Assembly (NCBI GenBank): GCA_013426805.1
Contig: JACDZG010000007.1
Coordinates: forward strand, 40,278-104,277
Length of the DNA: 64,000 bases
Reading direction: 5' to 3'
Origin: Chromatiaceae bacterium
GTDB lineage: Bacteria > Pseudomonadota > Gammaproteobacteria > Chromatiales > Chromatiaceae
The notes beneath the pieces were generated by a model that saw only the letters and a list, made by a program, of their open reading frames with translations, did not search any database and was not told where the DNA came from. Positions 37,535 to 47,414 of this stretch are shown one piece after another; the stretch's first letter is position 1; each line of letters opens with the position of its first letter. The position numbers and the translations under genes were made by a program.

Positions 37535-39820
37535 ATGGCAGCCGAGAAGAAACTGGCCGGTTACATCTGCACCGGGTGCGGCATCGGCGAGCGGTTGGAT
37601 GCCAAACAGCTCCAGGCCGTGGCGACCCGCGAGGGCAAACTGCCGAGCGTCAAACAACACCCCATGCTGTGCGGCGCCGAGGGTGTCAAGCTGATTCAGG
37701 ACGACATCGATGCGGGCAACGCCACTCACATCATGATTGCCGCCTGTTCACGGCGCTCCAAGGTCGAGGCCTTCAGCTTTCCGACCGTCGCCATGTCGCG
37801 CGCCAACCTGCGCGAGGGTGTCATCTGGTCACGGCCCGCCGGGGACGCGCATCAGGAGACCACCCAGGAGATGGCGGACGACTACATCCGCATGGCGGCG
37901 GCCGAGATCAAGTTCATGACCGTGCCGGAGTCGTCCGGCGAGCAGGAGCTGAACAAGACCCTGCTGGTGGTGGGCGGCGGCATGACCGGCATGACCGCGG
38001 CGGTCGAGGCGGCCAAGGCCGGCTACCCGGTGCATCTGGTGTGTGACGAACCGGTGTTGGGCGGGGTCTGGAAGGATCTCTACAAGCGCGTCCCCTTCCG
38101 CGCCGCGGCCTTCGATGTGCCCGGCGGCAACGATGTCGACCTGCCTCAGCCCGAGGACCCGGGCCTGGATGACCTGATCGAACAGGTCATGGCCAACGGG
38201 CGTATCACGGTGCACCTGAATGCGAAGATCACCAAAACGTCCGGCGCGCCGGGGCGATTTTCAGCCGACATCAGTGTGGACTCGGGCCGCACCCTGACCG
38301 AGAATTTCGGCGCCATTGTTCAGGCGACCGACTACAAGCCCTACGACGCCAACCAACTCCCGGAATTCGCCTACGGCACGACACCGGACGTGCTGACCAA
38401 TTTCGAGTTTGAACGACTCGCCAAGCAGGCCAACGGCGCCGTCATCAAACGCCCGTCGGACGGCCGCGAGGTCAAGTCCGTCGCCTTCATCCAGTGCGCC
38501 GGCCAGCGTTCGAGCAACGCCGGCCATCTGCCCTACTGCTCCGGTTTCTGCTGCACCGAGTCCATCAAACAGGCGATGTACTTCAAGGCGCAGAACCCGG
38601 GCTGCGACGCCACCATCCTGTTCGACGACCTGCGCACCCCAGGTGCCGCCGGTGAAGATTTCTATCGGTCCGGCCAGCAGGCCATGGTCACCTTCACCAA
38701 GGGCCAGGCGTCCGCGGTCGTCGCCGCCGACGGCGACCTGCGGGTCAAGTTCAAAGACCTCATCCTCAACGAAGACACCGAGATGGTTTGCGATCTGGTG
38801 GTACTCGCCACCGGCCAGGTGCCCAACACCGGCCCCGACCCCTATGCCCAGCTTGCGGTCGACGAGGCCCCGACCGAGGAAGAAAAGGCCGCTGCCCGCG
38901 CCGCGCTGGCGGTCGCCCCACCCTCGATCCTCAACCTGGACTACCGTCAGGGGACGGACCTGCCGCACCTGAAGCACGGCTTCGTCGACAGCCATTTCAT
39001 CTGCTTCCCCTACGAGACCCGCCGCACCGGCATCTATGCCGCCGGTCCGGTGCGCCGCCCGATGGACCTGAAACAGGCAATGGACGACGCGGTCGGCGCC
39101 ACCATGAAGGCCATCCAGTCACTGGAGAACGCCGCGCGCGGCTCGGCCGCTCACCCGCGGGTCGGCGACCTCTCCTACCCGCGCTTCCGCAAGGAAGGCT
39201 GCACCCAGTGCAAGCGCTGCACCGTGGAATGCCCGTTCGGTGCCATCAACGAGGACGAGCAGCGTTACCCGCAGTTCAATGAGTCGCGCTGCCGCCGCTG
39301 CGGCACCTGCATGGGCGCCTGCCCGGTGCGTGTCATCTCCTTCGACAACTACTCGGTGGATACCGTCGGTCAGCAGCTCAAGGCCGTGGATGTCCCGGAC
39401 GAGTTCTCCGAAAAGCCGCGTATCCTCTGTCTGGCCTGTGAGAACGACGCCTATCCGGCGCTGGATATGGCCGCGCAATCGGGTGAGCACATCACCCCCT
39501 TCGTGCGCGTCATCCCGGTGCGCTGCCTGGGGTCGGTCAGCCTGTCATGGGTCACCGATGCGCTCAACTCCGGCTATGACGGCATTGTGCTCATGGGCTG
39601 CCGCCGCGATGACGACTATCAGTGTCACTTCGTGCGCGGCTCCGCGATGGCGGCCGAGCGACTCTCCAAGGTCGGCGACACCCTCACCCAGTTGAACCTG
39701 GAAACCGAGCGGGTGGCGGTCCATGAAGTCGCCATCACCGACCTGAAGCGCGCCCCGGCGATCCTCAACGAGATGGCCGAAACCATCACGCGGATCGGCA
39801 TGAGCCCATTCAAATTTTAG
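37535..39820 (+). CDS. qmoB: QmoB, HdrA/MvhD-like iron-sulfur flavoprotein
   Basis: A 761-residue protein with an N-terminal segment carrying Cys residues (YICTGCGIGER), an HdrA-like FAD domain (LLVVGGGMTGMTAAVEA near residue 145), two ferredoxin 4Fe-4S motifs (CTQCKRCTVEC and CRRCGTCMGAC, near 550-600) and a C-terminal MvhD-like 2Fe-2S domain (ILCLACENDAYPALDMA, IPVRCLGSVSLSW, MGCRRDDDYQCH). This domain order is that of QmoB. It starts 3 bp after the qmoA stop. It probably passes electrons between QmoA and the HdrC/HdrB pair. Confidence 0.92.
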   Translation: MAAEKKLAGYICTGCGIGERLDAKQLQAVATREGKLPSVKQHPMLCGAEGVKLIQDDIDAGNATHIMIAACSRRSKVEAFSFPTVAMSRANLREGVIWSRPAGDAHQETTQEMADDYIRMAAAEIKFMTVPESSGEQELNKTLLVVGGGMTGMTAAVEAAKAGYPVHLVCDEPVLGGVWKDLYKRVPFRAAAFDVPGGNDVDLPQPEDPGLDDLIEQVMANGRITVHLNAKITKTSGAPGRFSADISVDSGRTLTENFGAIVQATDYKPYDANQLPEFAYGTTPDVLTNFEFERLAKQANGAVIKRPSDGREVKSVAFIQCAGQRSSNAGHLPYCSGFCCTESIKQAMYFKAQNPGCDATILFDDLRTPGAAGEDFYRSGQQAMVTFTKGQASAVVAADGDLRVKFKDLILNEDTEMVCDLVVLATGQVPNTGPDPYAQLAVDEAPTEEEKAAARAALAVAPPSILNLDYRQGTDLPHLKHGFVDSHFICFPYETRRTGIYAAGPVRRPMDLKQAMDDAVGATMKAIQSLENAARGSAAHPRVGDLSYPRFRKEGCTQCKRCTVECPFGAINEDEQRYPQFNESRCRRCGTCMGACPVRVISFDNYSVDTVGQQLKAVDVPDEFSEKPRILCLACENDAYPALDMAAQSGEHITPFVRVIPVRCLGSVSLSWVTDALNSGYDGIVLMGCRRDDDYQCHFVRGSAMAAERLSKVGDTLTQLNLETERVAVHEVAITDLKRAPAILNEMAETITRIGMSPFKF

Positions 39821-39870
39821 TAAAAATTTGAATTATCTCAGGTTTAGAACAAATTTGCGGAGAGCGTCTC

Positions 39871-40509
39871 ATGGGCGAACTGAATACGGCGATGATCGAG
39901 CGGTATCGCAACAGCTTCTTAAAGGAGGTTGAAGCGAATGTCGAGGAGGGTGAATGGGTCAAGATGTGCATGCAGTGCGGCGTGTGCTCCGGCTCCTGCC
40001 CGCTCGGCAAGTTCTGGGAGCATCCGCCCCAGGAGATCTTCATGATGATTCGCGCCGGCAAGCGCGAGGCGGTGTTGCAGTCCGAATCGGTGTGGATGTG
40101 CACCTCCTGCTACAACTGTATCGTGCGCTGCCCGCGGGAATTGCCGATCACCCACATCATGCACGGTCTGGCGCACTACGCGAAGCGTCTGGGTCTGGTG
40201 CCCAAAACCAACCCCACCGCCAAGTTTGCTCAGATGTTCTGGGACAATCTGATGGTCAAGGGGCGCGTCAATGAGTTGAAGCTCGGCCTCGCACTCTATT
40301 TCATGAACGGCTTCGGCGATGGGATCAAGGTCGCGCTCAAGAACCAGAAGCTCGGCATGGCGATGATGAAGACCGGGCGGATGAACCCCAAGGAAGCCTT
40401 CGGCGGCCATGCCGTCAAGGACTTGGCCGGCTTCCACAAGGTGCTGAAAAAAGCGCAGGAACTCGAAGACGCCCGCATCGCCCAAAACGGCCCGCCCGCG
40501 GGCGCCTGA
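39871..40509 (+). CDS. hdrC: HdrC-like iron-sulfur protein of the Qmo/Hdr cluster
   Basis: A 212-residue HdrC family protein with two 4Fe-4S motifs: CMQCGVCSGSCP (about residues 33-44) and CTSCYNCIVRCP (about 77-88). It resembles the N-terminal half of QmoC but has no heme-binding membrane domain; no membrane segment is predicted by eye. In some sulfur oxidisers hdrC and hdrB replace qmoC next to qmoAB. It lies 50 bp after qmoB and 15 bp before hdrB. Confidence 0.9.
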   Translation: MGELNTAMIERYRNSFLKEVEANVEEGEWVKMCMQCGVCSGSCPLGKFWEHPPQEIFMMIRAGKREAVLQSESVWMCTSCYNCIVRCPRELPITHIMHGLAHYAKRLGLVPKTNPTAKFAQMFWDNLMVKGRVNELKLGLALYFMNGFGDGIKVALKNQKLGMAMMKTGRMNPKEAFGGHAVKDLAGFHKVLKKAQELEDARIAQNGPPAGA

Positions 40510-40524
40510 GTAGAGGACCCATCC

Positions 40525-41424
40525 ATGGCCAAGCGCGAATATTCCTTCTACCCCGGGTGCTCCTCCCAGAAGGGCGCCTCCTCATCCAACTATCTGATCT
40601 CGGTTCAGACCATGTGCGAGGAGCTGGAGGTCCAGCTCAACGAGATCCCCGACTGGAACTGCTGCGCCGCCTCCATCGGCTATGCCGGCGGCGGTGAGTT
40701 GCCGCGGCTGACACTCTCGGCACGCAACATCGCGCTCAGCGAGCAGCATCACCCCGGTCAGGACATCGTCGCCACCTGCGCCGCCTGCTGGCTGTCCACC
40801 CGCGAGGCCGCCGAACGGCTGCACGAGGACCAGTCCCTGCTGGCCGAATGCAACACGGCGCTGGCCGAGGCCGGTCTGAAGCTGCGCAATGAAACACCGA
40901 TCAAGCACATGGCCGAGGTGCTGATCGAAGACCTGGGTTACGAGGCACTCCAGGCGCGGGTCAAGAAGCCGCTGGAAGGCATCAAGATCGCCGGCTATGT
41001 CGGCTGTCAGACCAACCGCCCCTTCGGCATCGCCGGCGAGTCCTACGAGAACCCCAAGTATCTGGACAAGCTGGTCGAGACACTCGGCGGCGACTCCATC
41101 CCGGACTATGAAAAGAAGGTCCAATGCTGCGGCGGGGCGCTGGCCTTCTCGGAACCGGAAAAATCCCAGGAAATGGTCAAGGGCATTATTGAGGCCGCTT
41201 ACGACCACGGCGCCGACCTGATCGTGACCCCCTGTCCGGTATGCCAGATGAACGTCGAGGTTTATCAGGATCAGATCAACCAGACCTACGGCACCAAGTT
41301 CCAGATGCCGGTGGTCTATTACTCGACCCTGCTGGCGGTGGCCTATGGACGCTCGGCCAAGGATGCGGCGCTGAACGGGCAGATCATCCCGGCTAAGGCC
41401 TTGGATGCGCTGGCGGCGAAATAG
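40525..41424 (+). CDS. hdrB: HdrB-like subunit with CCG domains
   Basis: A 299-residue HdrB family protein. Two CCG-type cysteine motifs are visible: YPGCSSQKG with WNCCAAS near the N-terminus, and VGCQTNRPFG with QCCGGALAF plus TPCPVCQMN in the second half. These bind the unusual non-cubane iron-sulfur clusters that cleave disulfides in heterodisulfide reductase. With HdrC it probably links the QmoAB flavoproteins to a quinone- or thiol-type partner. It is the last gene of the operon. Confidence 0.92.
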   Translation: MAKREYSFYPGCSSQKGASSSNYLISVQTMCEELEVQLNEIPDWNCCAASIGYAGGGELPRLTLSARNIALSEQHHPGQDIVATCAACWLSTREAAERLHEDQSLLAECNTALAEAGLKLRNETPIKHMAEVLIEDLGYEALQARVKKPLEGIKIAGYVGCQTNRPFGIAGESYENPKYLDKLVETLGGDSIPDYEKKVQCCGGALAFSEPEKSQEMVKGIIEAAYDHGADLIVTPCPVCQMNVEVYQDQINQTYGTKFQMPVVYYSTLLAVAYGRSAKDAALNGQIIPAKALDALAAK

Positions 41425-41487
41425 GCAACACCGGTCCCATGGTCACCAAGAGCCCGCGCCGGCGGGCCTATTCCAAGCGCTGATACC

Positions 41488-41967
41488 ATGACCGAACTCA
41501 GCAACCTGTACCACACCGATTATTCGGCCTGGGCGCAGCGTAACGCCGAATTACTGCGTAGCGGCAACTATGACGCGCTCGATACCGCGCACCTCTTGGA
41601 AGAGCTCGATGACATGGGTAAGAGCGAGCAGCGCGAACTGGAGAATCGCCTGACGATTCTGCTGGCCCACCTGCTGAAATGGGACTATCAACTGCCGCAG
41701 CTGGCGGACAAGTGGCGCGAGTTCGACGGCCGGAGCTGGCGCTCCACCATCATCGAACAACGTGACCGGATCGCCAAGCGCTTGAAGAAGACCCCAGGTT
41801 TGCAGGCGATCCTGGTAGAAATCATCGCTGAAGCCTATACGGATGCGGTCATGCTGGCCAGCAAAGAAAGCCAGTTGCCCACTACGACTTTTCCCGCGGT
41901 CTGTCCGTATCGCGAATCGGAGATTCTCGACGAGGACTATTATCCGGTGGCAACGCGACGGCCTTGA
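41488..41967 (+). CDS. DUF29 family protein
   Basis: A 159-residue DUF29 protein with DYSAWAQRNAELLRSGNYDA, LLEELDDMGKSEQRELENRL, HLLKWDYQ and the C-terminal FPAVCPY motif. It is related to but clearly different from the copy inside the hox operon. The function is unknown. It overlaps the convergent dioxygenase gene by about 28 bp at the 3' ends. Confidence 0.88.
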   Translation: MTELSNLYHTDYSAWAQRNAELLRSGNYDALDTAHLLEELDDMGKSEQRELENRLTILLAHLLKWDYQLPQLADKWREFDGRSWRSTIIEQRDRIAKRLKKTPGLQAILVEIIAEAYTDAVMLASKESQLPTTTFPAVCPYRESEILDEDYYPVATRRP

Positions 41968-42908
41968 CGAGGATCAGGAAAAGCGACCTCGCAAAAGGCC
42001 GCAAGCGACGCGCGGTCAGTCGATTGCAGCGGCGCCAACGCGACGTTCAGCCGCTGCCACTGCGCCAGATCAAAGTCATCGATATAGAGTTGCGCGGCCC
42101 ACTGGGCCAAGGCAACGGCAGCCGCGGCGGCTGAGTCAGTGCCCGGCGATTCCGGGGGAACGGTGGCGGACTGGTAGCCGTCACGGATGACGCGCTCCGG
42201 CAAACCCCACCGCTGCAGGGCGGTGGCGACGAGCAGTGCCCGGTAGGTCTGCTGTTCCGGGAGGGACTGCTCGGCCGCGACGCGGAGCGGGTCCAGCAGG
42301 CTCGGCAGACCGTCGAACTGCATGCGCGCGAACAGCGCCTTCACCGCGTCGGCCAGCGCCGGGCTGTTGCCGACATGCCAGAAGTTGAAAACCAGCGTAC
42401 GCCGGGGCTTGGCCGTTGCCGTCACCGAGTGGTAGGAACCCGGATGCAGGATGAAGCCCAAGGCGCTGTTGAACCGCGGGGCCGCAGTCGCACAGACACG
42501 GGTGCCGGCCGCGTCATCATGCACCTGCAGGACACCGCCATCCTCCGCCTGCCACTCCCTGTTCCATTGCGCCACCAGGCGGACCGCCTCGAATCCCACC
42601 AGCGGCCGGTCGCTGTGGACTCCGATCCGCTGGCCCGGCGCCATGGTTTGCGCGGTGACCGCGACCCGTGCGGTGAGCGGCAGCCCGGTCAGTGTGCGCA
42701 TGCGCTCGACCACCGCGGCGAGCAAGTTCGGGTCGATCCGCTCGGTCAGGTCGCAATTGCGGACCTCATAGAACGAGCCGCCGTGCGCACGCCATGGCAG
42801 ATCTTGCTCGAAGAGCCCCTCCAGACAGGCACCGACCGCGGGCGAAAACGCCGGCTCAACGGTGAAATAGGGATAGGGGTGGAGATGGTGGACGGGGTTG
42901 GCGAGCAA
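41940..42908 (-). CDS. 2-oxoglutarate/Fe(II)-dependent oxygenase
   Basis: A 322-residue protein with a double-stranded beta-helix oxygenase core in its first 180 residues. The iron ligands are His98 and Asp100 (GVHSDRP) and His160 (PGSYHSV), and Arg170 would bind 2-oxoglutarate. This resembles proline hydroxylase-like and peptide-modifying oxygenases. The C-terminal 140 residues are a helical domain of unknown role. The substrate is unknown; no precursor peptide gene is obvious nearby. Confidence 0.75.
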   Translation of the reverse strand: MLANPVHHLHPYPYFTVEPAFSPAVGACLEGLFEQDLPWRAHGGSFYEVRNCDLTERIDPNLLAAVVERMRTLTGLPLTARVAVTAQTMAPGQRIGVHSDRPLVGFEAVRLVAQWNREWQAEDGGVLQVHDDAAGTRVCATAAPRFNSALGFILHPGSYHSVTATAKPRRTLVFNFWHVGNSPALADAVKALFARMQFDGLPSLLDPLRVAAEQSLPEQQTYRALLVATALQRWGLPERVIRDGYQSATVPPESPGTDSAAAAAVALAQWAAQLYIDDFDLAQWQRLNVALAPLQSTDRASLAAFCEVAFPDPRQGRRVATG

Positions 42909-43072
42909 AGGGTCCCTCCGCGGCAGGGCATGAGTTCAAGAACGGCCGTCATACGCCCAATGGCTGTTGGATCAGCGTTTGCCGCGATTTCTTGACGGCT
43001 TCAGCAAGTGCGCAACGTTTTTCCGGTTCCGCTTATTGGCAATCGCTAGAGCGTCATCGCCTTCATCATTCG

Positions 43073-43372
43073 TTATCCGGCATACACCGGCCACCGAGAC
43101 AGGACGCGGGCCAGTTTGTTCCGCCAGGACGGCCTCAGTATCGCGATCAGTTGCGCCGTGTCCAGATCGAAGTGGGTATCGCGGATTTCAATGGCGCTAC
43201 GCTGCGTCAGTTTCGCAAGCGCACCAGGCAGATCCTTTGCTCTTGGAATGGCGGCGTCCTGTAACAAGACCGGGATGACTCGAATGTTCCGTTCGAGCGC
43301 GGTCTCGATCTCGAGTGAGTATGGCTTGATGAAGCGAAAAAAGGCGAAACGAATGATGCCTCCCGTGAACAA
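43073..43372 (-). pseudogene. TIR domain protein, C-terminal remnant
   Basis: A fragment with SLEIETALERNIRVIPVLL, then IPRAKDLPGALAKLTQR and FDLDTAQLIAIL, the second half of a TIR domain of the type found in bacterial NADase and STAND proteins. The first half of the domain with the catalytic loop is absent, and the preceding residues do not match. The gene is therefore a decayed remnant. Confidence 0.6.
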
Positions 43373-43427
43373 TCGACTATTCGTCCCGCGTCCTGAGCTT
43401 GCCGGGAGTCACGCGCGGTGCCGAACC

Positions 43428-43634
43428 TTATCGCAGGCGCTTCAGTCTGCGCAACTCGAAGATTCCCTCGGGCGTGATCTCGTAACGCTCGTCACGCAGC
43501 ACCACATACAAATCCCACACGAGGATCCGCAGTGACTCGCGGAGAGCGGACGGCCAGGTGGCCGTCTCACTTACGGTGGTATCTCCACCATCGATTAGTT
43601 TCTGCAGGATCGCCGATTGAACATTTTCCAACAT
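43428..43634 (-). CDS. Small protein of unknown function
   Basis: A 68-residue protein (begins MLENVQSAILQKLIDGGD, ends ELRRLKRLR). It contains an ITPEGIFELRRLK segment that resembles the end of a winged helix. I do not recognise a family. The ATG at 43634 was chosen because upstream codons give a Ser/Arg-rich extension. Confidence 0.45.
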   Translation of the reverse strand: MLENVQSAILQKLIDGGDTTVSETATWPSALRESLRILVWDLYVVLRDERYEITPEGIFELRRLKRLR

Positions 43635-44068
43635 TGAACACCTCGATGACTTGCGCTCGGTATTCCGCTGCAACTGACCAGCGTCAGCTTCGTTGATCGC
43701 TGTCGCGACGGCGGCTCCCCCGTCACATCGCTGTTAGGATGACGGATTCTCTTCCTTGGCACAACCGCACCAGCGCGCAGCCGGTTCAATAGCGCGTCAA
43801 CCTGACCGGCGATTACATCCGGCGGCAGAGCAAGCAAGTGAAGCAGGGCGCATTGTTTCTTTTTCGTGTACACGCTGAGCCACAGCGGATGATTTTTCAC
43901 GCTTCGTGACGCGCCCCCCACGGGGTCATTGTTGGACTCCGGCAAGCGTCGGGCCGGTAACCAGATCTCAAAGCGATCCCCAGCACCGATGGCATAATGT
44001 CGGCGATGCCGTGCTGACAGCGAGCGGCCCCGCCAGTCGCCGACCGGCTAACCAGATACGACCAATCC
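43635..44068. other. Spacer with no convincing gene
   Basis: This 434-bp gap upstream of the PYP-phytochrome gene has open frames on both strands, but none shows a recognisable domain. It probably holds the promoter of the photoreceptor gene. Confidence 0.5.
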
Positions 44069-47000
44069 ATGAACCTCGACGACGCGATCGACCTGCACGA
44101 CCCCCAGCACCTGGACGCCCTATCCGAAGAGCAACTGGACCAACTGCCCTGCGGAGCGATCCGGGTCGATGCCGATGGGACCATTCTCTTCTACAGCCGG
44201 TCGCAGGCCGAGATCGCGAATCGCGAACCGGCGGCGGTGATCGGGCGAAACTTCTTCTCGGACGTGGCGCCCTGCACCATCGTTCCTGAATTCTACGGAC
44301 GGTTCCGCCGCGGCGTCTTGACCGGCAACCTGAACACCACCTTCGAGTTCGTGTTCGATTTCGAGATGCGGCCGGTGCAGGTGCGCATTGCGATGCGCGC
44401 TTCCAACCGCCCTGGGGAATTCTGGATCGTCGTCGAGCCGCTACGCCGCTTGCCCCCGCGCAACGAACAGGCAGCCGATGACCTGATCTCCGGCAAGTTT
44501 TGCGAAACCATGGCCGGTCTGTCCGCGGCCTCGTTCGATTTTTCCCAGTGCGATGCGGAACCGATCGCCACCTGCGGCCTGATTCAGCCGTTCGGCTGTC
44601 TGCTGGTGCTCGACCCCAAGACGCTGCAAATCGATGCCTGCAGCGCCAACACCGGCATGTATCTTGGGCTGGAACCCGAGCAACTGCTCGGCGCGCCGGT
44701 GAGCCAGGCCCTGACGACGGGCGCATCCGATCTGCACGCCTGCCTGGGGGCGGCGGCGGACGCCGCCGCCTTTTATCCGTCGTTCTTTCGCGTGACGGCC
44801 CCCGTGGGAGAGCTGCCGCTCGACGTACGACTGCATCGCTGGCGCGAGCGGCTGTTGTTGGAGGTCGAGCCCTGCGGTGAAATGGCGATGGATGAGCGCC
44901 TGCGCGGTTTCGATGTCGAGGTCTTCCAACAGCGGTTGCACGCCTGCGCCGATGCGATCGAAGTCTGCGGCACAGCCGTCGCGGCGCTGCGCCATCTGAC
45001 TGGGTTCGAGCGCGTGGTCGCCTACCGGTTCGAAGCCGAGGACGATGGGATCGTCATCGCCGAGAGTCTGCTCCCCGATGCCTGGCCGCCGATCCTGGGG
45101 CTGCGCTATCCTGCCACGGATATCCCGCGCCAGGCGCGTGCGCTCTATCGCGAGACGCCGCTGCGCTATGCCCCCAGCCGCGATCACTCCGACGTCCCGC
45201 TGTTGAGCAAAACACTCGCCACCGACGCCATCGATATCGGCATCGCCCATCTGCGCGCCCAGTCGCCGATTCACCGCAACTATCTGAAGCGCTTTTCGGT
45301 CAATGGTTCCATGTCGCTGTCGCTGATGTTCGAGGAGCGACTCTGGGGACTACTGATCTTTCATCATCGCGCGCCGCATCCGGTGACCGCCTATGCGCGC
45401 CGCCGGCTGATCGAACTGGGCGGATGGCTGTCGACGCGGCTGGCCCTGGTCGAGGAACGCGAGCACAATCGCGCCAGCGAACTGGGCATGGCGGAGGTCA
45501 ACCGGATCGTCTGCGAGATCGACATCGAGCAGCCCTTTCCCGAGAGCTTCATCGGCAAGGAGCAACTGCTGTGCGACCTGATCGGCGCCGACGCCGTGCA
45601 GATCTACCATCATGGCCAACCACTGTTCATCGGAAACGACTTCAGTCTGTCGGCGGACGAGATTCAGGCGCTGCTTGTCTTTCTGCAAACCCGTCCCGGA
45701 CCGGTCTGGAATACCGATTGTCTTTCCGCCGAGTTTGAGCCGGCGGCGGTCTACCCGCAACGGCTGGCCGGTGTCATGGTCATCTTCGTCGACGAACGGC
45801 GCGAGGATATCCTGGTGTTCGGCCGCCGGAACACCAACTACGCCGTAAACTGGGGCGCCGATCCGGCCTCACTGCCGTTTTCCGGCGGGGACAATGACCG
45901 TCCTTTCGGTTGGCCGAACCGTGTCTTCCAGGTCTGGCAGGAAGAACGGACCCATTACGCGCGGCCCTGGTCGAAGGTCGCGCTGGCGACCGGGCTGGCG
46001 CTGAAAAATCTGATCCAGCAAGTGATCGTCGCCAATGCGGCGCATTTCAAACGGCTGGCCCAGTCGCTGGCGCGTCAAGGCGACCAATTGCGTCAGTCAC
46101 GCGAGGAGATGCGCCATCGCGCCCTGCATGACGCCCTGACCGGACTCCCGAACCGGGAGCGCTTTCGCGAAGCCCTGGCCGAAGCGATTGCGTCGAGTCG
46201 GCACGACGGCAGCACCTTCTCAGTCGCACTTCTGGATATCGATCATTTCAAGACCATCAACGACACCCTTGGCCATGACAAGGGCGATATCCTGCTATGC
46301 GCCTTGGCCGAGCGGATCAGCGCGGCCCTGCCTGGCGATGGGCTGGCCGCCCGACTCGGCGGCGATGAATTCGTGCTGCTGCTGCCGCAACAGCCGGACG
46401 ATGACCCCTTCACGCAAGCGGTACGGATGGTCAGATCACTGCGCCGGCCGATCACCGTCGAGGGCGACAGCTTTTCCATCACCTGTTCGCTCGGTCTGGC
46501 CATCGGCGGCGCCGACTCGGCACCGGGCGAACTGCTCAAGCAGGCCGATCTGGCACTGTATCGGGCGAAAGACGAAGGACGCAACTGTGCTCGCCCATTC
46601 GATCAGAACCTGGAAACACAGGCACTGAAACGGCTGGAAATCGACCGCGCGATCCTCGGCCGGTCGCCCATGGACGCGATCGAAATCCTGCTCCAGCAGC
46701 AGATTCCGATCACCGCCCGGAGCCGGCAGCGACGTTTTGAAGTGCTGGCACGCTGGCGCACCGCGGCCGGCGATCTCATCATGCCGGGCGATTTCATCCC
46801 GGCGGCCGAACGCAACGGCCTGATCCGCTCGGTGACGGCCGCCGTGCTGCGCCAATCCATCCGGCTGTTGCGTGAACTGCTCGAACAGGATAGCGAAGGC
46901 GCACTGCTCGCCATCAATGTGTCGGCCGCGGACCTGGAGGCCCGCTCGTTTTCAGGGCGGTTGCTGGCAGACCTGCACGCGGCGGACGTGCCGCCGGATC

Positions 47001-47395
47001 TGCTCGAAATCGAGATCACCGAATCGCTGTTGCTGCGCATGACACCGAGCGTGAAGGCCTCACTGCACGTCCTGGATCGTGGAGGGATCAAATTGTCGCT
47101 GGACGATTTCGGAACCGGCTTCAGTTCCATGGCCTATCTGCGTGAACTGCCGATCAGCAGTCTCAAGATCGACCGCGAGTTCATTCGCGGCGTCGAGACG
47201 CCACGCGACCGCAATCTGGTCGCCGGCATGATCGCCATGGCGCATTCCATCGGTAAAGAGGTGGTGGCCGAGGGCATCGAAACGCAACGGCAACTGACAT
47301 TGCTCAAAGATCTCGACTGTGATTGGGGGCAAGGGTATCTGTGGTCGCATCCCGTACCGCCGGAGCAGGCATTCGCGAAGCCATCACCACCTTGA
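44069..47395 (+). CDS. ppd: PYP-bacteriophytochrome-GGDEF-EAL photoreceptor (Ppd type)
   Basis: A 1,108-residue light-signalling fusion. Residues 1-125 are a photoactive yellow protein domain aligning without gaps to Halorhodospira PYP over the chromophore pocket: Cys69 (DVAPCT) for p-coumaric acid, Tyr42 and Arg52 are kept, while the Glu46 position is Gln and Thr50 is Ala. A bacteriophytochrome follows: Cys161 in SQCDAEPI as the candidate biliverdin attachment site, GAF motif PATDIPRQA (about 348) and His402, then a PHY domain to about 650. The GGDEF domain (LGGDEF, 763-768) lacks an RxxD inhibitory site. The EAL domain reads EVL at 891-893 but keeps INVSA, ITES, DDFGTG and the late EGIE motif. 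It would tune cyclic-di-GMP by blue and red light. Confidence 0.93.
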   Translation: MNLDDAIDLHDPQHLDALSEEQLDQLPCGAIRVDADGTILFYSRSQAEIANREPAAVIGRNFFSDVAPCTIVPEFYGRFRRGVLTGNLNTTFEFVFDFEMRPVQVRIAMRASNRPGEFWIVVEPLRRLPPRNEQAADDLISGKFCETMAGLSAASFDFSQCDAEPIATCGLIQPFGCLLVLDPKTLQIDACSANTGMYLGLEPEQLLGAPVSQALTTGASDLHACLGAAADAAAFYPSFFRVTAPVGELPLDVRLHRWRERLLLEVEPCGEMAMDERLRGFDVEVFQQRLHACADAIEVCGTAVAALRHLTGFERVVAYRFEAEDDGIVIAESLLPDAWPPILGLRYPATDIPRQARALYRETPLRYAPSRDHSDVPLLSKTLATDAIDIGIAHLRAQSPIHRNYLKRFSVNGSMSLSLMFEERLWGLLIFHHRAPHPVTAYARRRLIELGGWLSTRLALVEEREHNRASELGMAEVNRIVCEIDIEQPFPESFIGKEQLLCDLIGADAVQIYHHGQPLFIGNDFSLSADEIQALLVFLQTRPGPVWNTDCLSAEFEPAAVYPQRLAGVMVIFVDERREDILVFGRRNTNYAVNWGADPASLPFSGGDNDRPFGWPNRVFQVWQEERTHYARPWSKVALATGLALKNLIQQVIVANAAHFKRLAQSLARQGDQLRQSREEMRHRALHDALTGLPNRERFREALAEAIASSRHDGSTFSVALLDIDHFKTINDTLGHDKGDILLCALAERISAALPGDGLAARLGGDEFVLLLPQQPDDDPFTQAVRMVRSLRRPITVEGDSFSITCSLGLAIGGADSAPGELLKQADLALYRAKDEGRNCARPFDQNLETQALKRLEIDRAILGRSPMDAIEILLQQQIPITARSRQRRFEVLARWRTAAGDLIMPGDFIPAAERNGLIRSVTAAVLRQSIRLLRELLEQDSEGALLAINVSAADLEARSFSGRLLADLHAADVPPDLLEIEITESLLLRMTPSVKASLHVLDRGGIKLSLDDFGTGFSSMAYLRELPISSLKIDREFIRGVETPRDRNLVAGMIAMAHSIGKEVVAEGIETQRQLTLLKDLDCDWGQGYLWSHPVPPEQAFAKPSPP

Positions 47396-47414
47396 CTGCT
47401 GACCGCCCTTTCGC

